Shown here in pieces: positions 1 through 5,273 of a stretch of 5,273 bases of DNA (positions are counted from its first letter, which is position 1; each line of letters begins with the position of its first letter). The notes under the pieces are model-generated. The model was not told the origin of the DNA, did not search any database, and was given only the letters and a program-made list of their open reading frames with translations. Location of the stretch: NCBI GenBank assembly GCA_945835085.1, contig CAMAIG010000145.1, forward strand, positions 1-5,273, written 5' to 3'. The stretch is from an uncultured Ruminococcus sp. GTDB taxonomy: Bacteria; Bacillota; Clostridia; Oscillospirales; Ruminococcaceae. A program made the position numbers and the translations under genes.

Positions 1-5
1 GGAAG
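1..5 (+). promoter_or_regulatory. Ribosome binding site of the L,D-transpeptidase gene
   Basis: GGAAG lies six bases before the ATG at 12, a normal Shine-Dalgarno position. It supports that ATG as the true start. The left edge of the window cuts off anything further upstream, so the promoter of this gene cannot be seen. Confidence 0.6.
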
Positions 6-11
6 AAAATT

Positions 12-1565
12 ATGGACAAACTGAAAGAGAGAAGCGAAAAGGAGCTTTCGGAAAACACCCCGGCACCCGAAGGGGCGGAGGGAAATCCCCCCGACTCCGA
101 AATGACGGATATGATAGCCGCAGCCATCGCAAAGAAAAAGGAAGTTAAAAAGGCAGCTGCCGACAAAAAGAAAAGGCGGGCTGTTATTTTAAGCTGTGCG
201 GCAGGTGTATGCGTTCTGGCTGCAGTGTATTTCGGCGGCTGGGCAGCTTCAATGGGCACGTTCCTCCCCAATACATATATAAACGGCGTTCCCGTGGGAA
301 AGCTCAATGTATCGGCAGCCAGTGCGGCAGTTCAGGCTCAGACAGGGCAGGACAGCATCAGGATAATTGAGCGTGGCGGCAGGGAAAGGATAATAAGCCC
401 CTCGGATTTTGATTATTCCTATGATGTTTTCGGGGAAGTGCAGCGGCTTTACCGCAGCGTAAACCGTGCAGGCTGGATAGGAGCATATTTTTCCGACACA
501 TATTATGAAACAGAAGCAAAGCCCGTGTACAGCACGGAAAAGCTTGAAGCGATACTTGACCGTATCACCTGGGGAACCGTTGAAACCCGCAACGCAGAGC
601 TTGTCCACGGAAATCAGGGCTACTATATCAGCGAGGCGGTCTACGGCGACAGAGCGGATACGGAAGCGGTAAAGCAGTATGTAATGTCGGAATTTTCAAA
701 GGGAAATTACACCATAGATCTTGAAGCGTCGGGATTATATACGGCTCCCACCGTATTCCCCGAGGACCTGGAGGATAACCTGGAGGAACTGAATTCAGGC
801 TTTAACTATGTGATAACCTACGATCTGGGCTATGCCCATGAGGAGCTTACGGGAGCACAGGTCTATGACTGGATGAAGAACGGCGGCGTTATCGACAAGT
901 CAAAAGTCGAGGAATATGTTGACGATCTTGCGGAGAAATACGACACCTTCATGAAGCCCCGCAAATTCACCACCACGAACCGTGGCTCCATAACCATTGA
1001 CCAGGGCAGATATTCCACAGGGCAGTACGGCTGGTGGACGGACAGGAAAAAGACCGTTGAAAAGCTGCTGGAGTACATAAAAAAGGGCGAGTCAGTAACC
1101 GTCGAGCCTGAATATGTGACCCTTGACACGGGATATAAATACCGTGGCTTTGAGCCTGCCCGCTCCGAAAGCGGCGATATCGGAAACACATACATAGAGG
1201 TTGATCTCTCTGCCCAGCATATGTGGTATTATGAAAACGGTGCAGTTAAGTTTGAAACGGATCAGATAGTTTCCGGCAAGGCAAATGACCCAAGCAGAAA
1301 GACCCCATCGGGAATATACAGCGTTTACAGCAAAAGCACCAACTACACCATGAAGGCTGCCGACGGCTCATACACCACAAAATGCAGCTATTTTATGAGG
1401 ATAAGCTTTGAGGGAATAGGCTTCCATGACCTAAGCCGCACCGCATACGGCGGGAATATTTATCTTACAAACGGCTCTCACGGCTGCATAAATATGAAGC
1501 GTGATGAGGTAAAGCAGCTTTACGAGCTTGTGGAATGGGGCACTCCCGTTATACTCTATTATTGA
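12..1565 (+). CDS. Membrane-anchored L,D-transpeptidase (YkuD domain, PG_binding_4-type stem)
   Basis: This 517-residue protein probably makes 3-3 cross-links in peptidoglycan, or attaches proteins to it, on the outer face of the membrane. Residues 1-56 are a cytoplasmic tail rich in Ala, Glu and Lys and ending in KKKRR. One hydrophobic segment follows at about 57-79, giving an N-in, C-out topology. Residues about 85-375 resemble the PG_binding_4 stem of Firmicutes L,D-transpeptidases; YINGVPVGKLNVSAA (89-103) and TGQYGWWTD (336-344) are typical. The catalytic YkuD domain covers about 392-517, with His472 in GFHD and the nucleophile Cys492 in SHGCINM. The usual Arg after SHGC[IV] is Asn here; as I recall this is also seen in Enterococcus Ldtfm-type enzymes, so it does not suggest loss of activity. 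The protein ends directly after the YkuD fold (TPVILYY), so it appears complete. Family assignment is firm; the exact substrate is not known. Confidence 0.93.
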   Translation: MDKLKERSEKELSENTPAPEGAEGNPPDSEMTDMIAAAIAKKKEVKKAAADKKKRRAVILSCAAGVCVLAAVYFGGWAASMGTFLPNTYINGVPVGKLNVSAASAAVQAQTGQDSIRIIERGGRERIISPSDFDYSYDVFGEVQRLYRSVNRAGWIGAYFSDTYYETEAKPVYSTEKLEAILDRITWGTVETRNAELVHGNQGYYISEAVYGDRADTEAVKQYVMSEFSKGNYTIDLEASGLYTAPTVFPEDLEDNLEELNSGFNYVITYDLGYAHEELTGAQVYDWMKNGGVIDKSKVEEYVDDLAEKYDTFMKPRKFTTTNRGSITIDQGRYSTGQYGWWTDRKKTVEKLLEYIKKGESVTVEPEYVTLDTGYKYRGFEPARSESGDIGNTYIEVDLSAQHMWYYENGAVKFETDQIVSGKANDPSRKTPSGIYSVYSKSTNYTMKAADGSYTTKCSYFMRISFEGIGFHDLSRTAYGGNIYLTNGSHGCINMKRDEVKQLYELVEWGTPVILYY

Positions 1566-1576
1566 CAGACAGAAAT

Positions 1577-1613
1577 ATCCCGTGCAGAACAGTTCTGCAC
1601 GGGATCGTTTGTT
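1577..1613. terminator. Probable bidirectional rho-independent terminator between convergent genes
   Basis: The arms ATCCCGTGCAGAAC (1577-1590) and GTTCTGCACGGGAT (1592-1605) are perfect inverted repeats around one base. Folded with a CAG loop this gives a 13-bp stem. On the plus strand TTTGTT follows (1608-1613); on the minus strand the stem is followed by ATTTCTGTCTG. Both U-tracts are interrupted, so efficiency may be moderate. The site begins 12 bases after the transpeptidase stop codon and lies 28 bases beyond the kinase stop codon, so it fits termination of both transcripts. Confidence 0.8.
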
Positions 1614-1632
1614 ATATAGTTATTTCCGAGGG

Positions 1633-4320
1633 TCAAAGGTCTTCCTTCCAACGGCTGACGATCTCACAGCAGACATCAATGTCGCATTCCTCCGCAGCAG
1701 TTTTAAGGGTTTCGATATAGTCACCGAAGCACTCCTCATATTCATATGAGGCCATTTCCTCCACGACCTCGTCAATGGCAAGAGTGTCGAAATTGTCAAG
1801 AGCCTCCGAGAGCTTATCCAGCATTTCGGCTATCTCCTCATGAGAAGCTGACTTCTTCTCCTGTTTTTCCTCACATTCGGGGAAATAGGGTCTGAGAATA
1901 TCAATATAGCCCGTATACATTTCAAGGAGCTTGTCCGTATTTGCATTGATAAAGGGGATATCCTTCTCATTTCCCGCTTTTTCAAGAGCAGCGGCAAGGG
2001 CTGACAGCTCATCGGCTCCTATCTGCCTTGAAAGGCTTTTGAGCGCATGGACCTCAATGGTATAATCCTTCCATTTAGCCTTATTGTAATACTCCCGTAT
2101 CTGCTCGGATTTTTTGCCGATGGAGCAGTAGTATTCCTTCAGCACAGACATGAAAAGTGACTGGGTACCAAGAAGCTTCATTGCATTTTCCGTGTTAAGC
2201 CCCTCTATTTTTATCACAGGAGCAGGCTCCGTATGCACAGCATCGTGCTTGTCTGCGGGGATTATCTTTTCCTGGGGCAGCCATTTTCTGAGCTTTGAAA
2301 TGATGGTCTTTGTTTCAATAGGCTTTGCTACAAAATCATTCATGCCCTCGCTCAAAAACATTTCTTTAGCTCCGCTCACGGCGTTTGCGGTAAGGGCAAT
2401 GATAGGAACATCTGCATATGTAGGCATGAGCCTTCGAATGATGTGGGTGGTTTCAATTCCGTCCACCTCGGGCATCATGTGGTCCATGAACACAAGGTCA
2501 TACATGGTTTTCTTTACCATTTCGATGGTTTCGGCAGCAGAGCCTGCAAGGTCGATCTGCATATTAAGCGGTTCAAGAAGACCCTTTGCAACTGTAAGGT
2601 TGATGGGATTGTCATCAACGATAAGGACACGGGCTTCGGGAGCGGTGAAAACAAAATCGTCCAGAGAATTTGCTTCCTCCCTGACATATTCCTCCCCAAT
2701 CCCCATTGCTGCATAAATATTCATGGAATAAACAGGCTTGCGGATAATTCGGGCATTTGGGATATCGCAGTCCCCTGCACTGTTGAAGCTGTCAATGATA
2801 ATGACCTTTACAGAGGGGTCTGACAGGATATTGCGGCGCACACGGTCATCTATCAGCGATCTTTCCGTGATAAAGTAATCGGGGCGTTTTATATCAAGCT
2901 CGGAGGCGGTTTCAACATCTGTTATCTCCGTGCCTATCCTTTCAAGATCGCAGATAAGCTGCTTTTTCACATATTGATTTTCGATATATATAACAGCATT
3001 CACGGGAGCTTCGGGTACGGGCACTCCCACACATTCGGCTATCTTTTCCTGGGGCAGCTCAAAGGAGAATACGCTTCCCTTGTTATATTCGCTTTCAACA
3101 GAAATACTGCCGTTCATAAGCCTGAGAAGCTGCTGCGAAATGGCAAGACCCAGACCTGTGCCCTCGATATTTCTGTTTCGCTTGCTGTCCACCTGCTGGA
3201 AGGACTGGAAAAGCTTGCCCAGGTCCTCATTCTTAATGCCGATGCCTGTATCGGAAACCTGTGCCTTCATGACGAATGTACCGTCGCCCTTGTCCTCACC
3301 GAAAAGCTTCAGATGCACCTCGCCCTTTGCGGTGAATTTCACGGCATTGTTAAGGAGATTGATAAGTATCTGCCTTATCCTGATATTATCGCCCTTCAGC
3401 TTTCGGGGCAGATCGGGAGAAATATCCATAGTAAACTCAATATCCTTGCTGCCTATCCTGGTGCAGACTATGCTTGTAAGATCGTTTATCATGGAAAAAG
3501 GCTCATATTCCACTTCAATGATATCCATTTTACCCGATTCGATCTTGGAAAAATCAAGGATATCGTTTATGATGACAAGAAGATTTTTTCCCGATGATTT
3601 GATCTGATAGAGATATTCCTTTGCGGCAGGGGACATTTCCTCTCTCAGAGCCATTTCAGCCATTCCGAGAACGGCATTCATGGGAGTTCTTATCTCATGG
3701 CTCATATTTGCAAGGAAATCTGATTTCTGTGTGGAAGCCTGCATGGCAGCCTCGCTGAGCTGCTTTGTTACATAGGTCTTATATGCCATATCCGAAAGTA
3801 TCTCGGAAAACTCATAAATAAATGCAGTGGCTCTGTCGATAGCAGCCTTGGGGACTATCTGGGTCTTTTTGGCGGCTTCAACAAAGCTTTCCTCGTCAAC
3901 CTCTATCTCACGGGCGACCTCTCTTATCCTGTCAAGGTCAGGCTCCTCGGCAAGCACCTGACCGCCGATAAAGCTTCCTATCATCTTGTCCTTGAGCATT
4001 ATGGGAGCAGCAAAATCCACAAGGTTTGCATGGCAGTAATATGACACGGGCCCATGCTTTTCCAGTGACATAACTGCACCCATTTTGTCGCAATTTTCGC
4101 AGCGCTTTCTTCCAATATCGGATTTTCGGCAGAATTCTGTGCAGAATTCCGAGAAATTTGTTCCCTTAGTAACGGGAACACCGTTTTCATCGGTAGTAAG
4201 GGCAGCCATTCGCACCATCCTGGCAAAGGCGTCCTGCATCTTCTGAAGGATAGGAACATCAATCAGATCGGTAAGCCCGATATTTTCGTCGATATTTTCC
4301 AGATCAATGGAATTTTCCAT
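1633..4320 (-). CDS. Soluble hybrid histidine kinase: PocR sensor, HisKA, HATPase_c, two receivers, HPt
   Basis: This 895-residue protein has no membrane segment and should sense a cytoplasmic signal and run an internal phosphorelay. Numbered from the ATG at 4320: PocR sensory domain about 16-172, with Cys60, 64, 74, 77 and 96 and the typical YYCH (94-97) and GGQVL motifs; a short helical linker; HisKA about 200-262 with His208 in SHEIRTP, where E209 and T212 form the ExxT motif associated with phosphatase activity; HATPase_c about 308-424 with N-box Asn325, G1 DTGIG from 357 and G2 GTGLG from 387. A degenerate receiver (about 441-545) has Glu447-Asn448 in place of the acidic pair and Glu486 at the phospho-acceptor position, but keeps Ser511 and Lys528. 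An intact receiver (about 564-681) has Asp569/570, Asp613, Thr644 and Lys666. The HPt domain (about 707-812) has His758 in HALKS. An acidic helical tail fills about 824-895. PocR domains are thought to bind small hydrocarbon derivatives such as propanediol; the ligand here is unknown. The start at 4320 is preferred because CGGGAG ends nine bases before it, while it abuts the in-frame ATG at 4329. The gene follows the response regulator in one operon. Confidence 0.93.
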   Translation of the reverse strand: MENSIDLENIDENIGLTDLIDVPILQKMQDAFARMVRMAALTTDENGVPVTKGTNFSEFCTEFCRKSDIGRKRCENCDKMGAVMSLEKHGPVSYYCHANLVDFAAPIMLKDKMIGSFIGGQVLAEEPDLDRIREVAREIEVDEESFVEAAKKTQIVPKAAIDRATAFIYEFSEILSDMAYKTYVTKQLSEAAMQASTQKSDFLANMSHEIRTPMNAVLGMAEMALREEMSPAAKEYLYQIKSSGKNLLVIINDILDFSKIESGKMDIIEVEYEPFSMINDLTSIVCTRIGSKDIEFTMDISPDLPRKLKGDNIRIRQILINLLNNAVKFTAKGEVHLKLFGEDKGDGTFVMKAQVSDTGIGIKNEDLGKLFQSFQQVDSKRNRNIEGTGLGLAISQQLLRLMNGSISVESEYNKGSVFSFELPQEKIAECVGVPVPEAPVNAVIYIENQYVKKQLICDLERIGTEITDVETASELDIKRPDYFITERSLIDDRVRRNILSDPSVKVIIIDSFNSAGDCDIPNARIIRKPVYSMNIYAAMGIGEEYVREEANSLDDFVFTAPEARVLIVDDNPINLTVAKGLLEPLNMQIDLAGSAAETIEMVKKTMYDLVFMDHMMPEVDGIETTHIIRRLMPTYADVPIIALTANAVSGAKEMFLSEGMNDFVAKPIETKTIISKLRKWLPQEKIIPADKHDAVHTEPAPVIKIEGLNTENAMKLLGTQSLFMSVLKEYYCSIGKKSEQIREYYNKAKWKDYTIEVHALKSLSRQIGADELSALAAALEKAGNEKDIPFINANTDKLLEMYTGYIDILRPYFPECEEKQEKKSASHEEIAEMLDKLSEALDNFDTLAIDEVVEEMASYEYEECFGDYIETLKTAAEECDIDVCCEIVSRWKEDL

Positions 4321-4329
4321 TACATTCAT

Positions 4330-4335
4330 CTCCCG
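4330..4335 (-). promoter_or_regulatory. Ribosome binding site that decides the kinase start
   Basis: On the minus strand CGGGAG directly touches the ATG at 4329, which leaves no spacer for initiation there. The same motif is nine bases from the next in-frame ATG at 4320, a workable distance. This favours the shorter, 895-residue kinase over the 898-residue reading. Confidence 0.6.
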
Positions 4336-4356
4336 TTACAGACGGATTTTTTCCTG

Positions 4357-5172
4357 TTATCCTATAATATCCTCTATGGTGCTGAAAAGCCTTTTCATAT
4401 CAATGGGCTTGAGAAGATACCCCTGAGGATTGAGCATGATAACAGATTTTATCTTTTCCTTGTCGGATATACCCGTCAGGAACACAACGGGAATACCAAT
4501 GAGCCTGCTGTCGGCTCTTATCTTTATAAGCACCTCGGGACCGCTTTCTCCCGGCATTTCATAGTCAAGGAGGATAAGGTCGGCAGTCCTTGTTTCAAGA
4601 TATTTTCTTGCCATCTTTCCGCTTGCCATAACTGTTACCTCATAGCGCTCTTCAAGGGCAGATTTCAGCATTTTAAGGATATTGCGGTCGTCGTCTATGA
4701 TAAGGACATGCTTTTTGCCGCTCTTGGGCATTTCAAAGAGATCGGGCTCGGGTTCGTTATAAATGGAAGCCGCAGCCTTCTTCTGCTCTTCCTCTTCCTG
4801 CTTTTTTTTTTCAAGATAAAGGGTTATCCTTTGCAGCAGCTTTTCTGTGGTAATGGGTCTTTTTATGATAAGGTCTGCGGATTCGGGGTCGTTTCGTTCA
4901 ATATCTTCACAGAATTCCTCGCTTCCCACGACCACAACAGTCACCCTTGAATACTGGGGATTTTTCTTGACAGAGTTCAGCTGCTTTATAACATCTCCGC
5001 TTGCTTCATCGGAGAAATAGATATATACATCGGGACAAAAAAGCTCCAGATGTGCTCTGATATCCTCCCAGCAGTCGGAGGTGCTGAGGCACTCAAACCA
5101 TATGCCTGCATGGATAAAGATATCCTTTAGCATTGTTGCCCTTCTTGCGTTTATGAGAAGCTTATATTTCAT
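4357..5172 (-). CDS. Response regulator with degenerate and intact receiver in tandem, no output domain
   Basis: This 271-residue cytoplasmic protein has two receiver folds. Numbered from the ATG at 5172, the first (about 2-118) is degenerate: Asn8-Ala9 stand where the acidic pair should be and Phe53 where the phospho-acceptor Asp should be, though Lys104 in the IIKRPIT strand end is kept. A charged linker (about 120-148) rich in Lys, Glu and Gln, then Ala, is probably helical. The second receiver (about 155-271) is complete, with Asp160/Asp161, phospho-acceptor Asp203 in LLDYEMPG, Thr233 and Lys255 in LLKP. The protein ends at the last receiver helix, so there is no DNA-binding or enzymatic output. 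Only 36 bases separate it from the hybrid kinase downstream, which makes it the likely partner, receiving phosphate from the kinase HPt domain or acting as a phosphate sink. ATG at 5172 is preferred over an in-frame TTG at 5178 because AAAGGGTG lies seven bases before the ATG but only one before the TTG. An in-frame slippery run A10-G lies in the linker. Confidence 0.9.
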   Translation of the reverse strand: MKYKLLINARRATMLKDIFIHAGIWFECLSTSDCWEDIRAHLELFCPDVYIYFSDEASGDVIKQLNSVKKNPQYSRVTVVVVGSEEFCEDIERNDPESADLIIKRPITTEKLLQRITLYLEKKKQEEEEQKKAAASIYNEPEPDLFEMPKSGKKHVLIIDDDRNILKMLKSALEERYEVTVMASGKMARKYLETRTADLILLDYEMPGESGPEVLIKIRADSRLIGIPVVFLTGISDKEKIKSVIMLNPQGYLLKPIDMKRLFSTIEDIIG

Positions 5173-5179
5173 TTCCAAA

Positions 5180-5187
5180 CACCCTTT
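5180..5187 (-). promoter_or_regulatory. Ribosome binding site of the response regulator gene
   Basis: AAAGGGTG on the minus strand lies seven bases before the ATG at 5172. The TTG at 5178 would leave only one base between this site and the start codon. The site therefore favours the ATG. Confidence 0.65.
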
Positions 5188-5218
5188 CTAATTTTATCGG
5201 GTCTGCTGTCCTGATATG

Positions 5219-5247
5219 ATTATACCACAATAATTATCCTTCTTCAA
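5219..5247 (-). promoter_or_regulatory. Sigma-A-type promoter of the response regulator-kinase operon
   Basis: On the minus strand TTGAAG (5242-5247; four of six bases match TTGACA) is followed by exactly 17 bases and then a perfect TATAAT (5219-5224). A TGG directly before TATAAT makes an extended -10. Transcription would begin near 5212, leaving a leader of about 40 bases before the ATG at 5172. The flanking region to 5273 is AT-rich. I see no clear operator palindrome, riboswitch or attenuator in the leader. Confidence 0.8.
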
Positions 5248-5273
5248 TATATATCGTCTACTTTTTTAATTTC

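Noticed and set aside
186..206. Possible lipoprotein signal around Cys62 (ILSC) of the transpeptidase
   Set aside because: Cys62 has a poor lipobox, follows a 56-residue cytoplasmic tail, and the hydrophobic stretch continues well past it. A plain membrane anchor fits better.
249..1195. Minus-strand open frames of 119, 110 and 74 codons
   Set aside because: They lie opposite the transpeptidase stem region, show no domain pattern, and cannot coexist with the clearly coding plus frame as ordinary genes.
2150..2823. Plus-strand open frames of 188 and 126 codons
   Set aside because: They lie opposite the second receiver and HPt region of the kinase. They show no recognisable motif and no convincing ribosome binding site was seen.
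2974..3607. Two long overlapping open frames on the plus strand (207 and 175 codons)
   Set aside because: They lie opposite the HATPase and receiver region of the kinase, whose motifs are unmistakable. Their translations show no domain, and they are shadows of its codon pattern.
4341..4353. GGA-AAAAAA-TCC-like small hairpin between the response regulator and kinase genes
   Set aside because: The stem is only about three base pairs and has no U-tract, so it is too weak to terminate transcription between the two operon genes.
5176..5178. TTG as start codon of the response regulator
   Set aside because: The Shine-Dalgarno AAAGGGTG leaves only one base before this TTG but seven before the ATG at 5172, and ATG is the stronger start.

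Overview
The window holds three genes with conventional Firmicutes ribosome binding sites. They form two converging transcription units: a membrane-anchored L,D-transpeptidase on the plus strand (12-1565), and on the minus strand a two-gene signalling operon read from 5172 down to 1633. A strong inverted repeat in the 67-base gap at 1566-1632 can serve as a terminator for both sides.

The likely host is an anaerobic Clostridia-type bacterium, perhaps Ruminococcus or a relative. This rests on moderate GC with many AAG/AAA, GGC and ATA codons, a Firmicutes-style YkuD protein with a long region between membrane anchor and catalytic domain, and a PocR-domain hybrid histidine kinase of a kind common in gut Clostridia. 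It is an inference; there is no rRNA or other taxonomic marker here.

The operon starts from a sigma-A-type promoter (TTGAAG, 17 bp, TATAAT, with an extended -10) at 5219-5247. It first encodes a 271-residue response regulator made of a degenerate receiver, a charged linker and an intact receiver, with no output domain. After about 36 bases comes an 895-residue soluble hybrid kinase: PocR sensor, HisKA, HATPase_c, degenerate receiver, intact receiver, HPt, and an acidic helical tail. Together the two proteins contain every part of a His-Asp-His-Asp relay, with the stand-alone regulator as the probable last acceptor. Neither has a DNA-binding, cyclic-di-GMP or other recognised output domain, so the output must lie elsewhere or work by protein contact.

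Nothing in the sequence links the transpeptidase functionally to the signalling pair; they look like convergent neighbours. The most notable points are the degenerate receiver placed before an intact one in both signalling proteins (one with Glu, the other with Phe at the phospho-acceptor position), the cysteine-rich PocR sensor, and an in-frame A AAA AAG slippery heptamer exactly between the two receivers of the response regulator.
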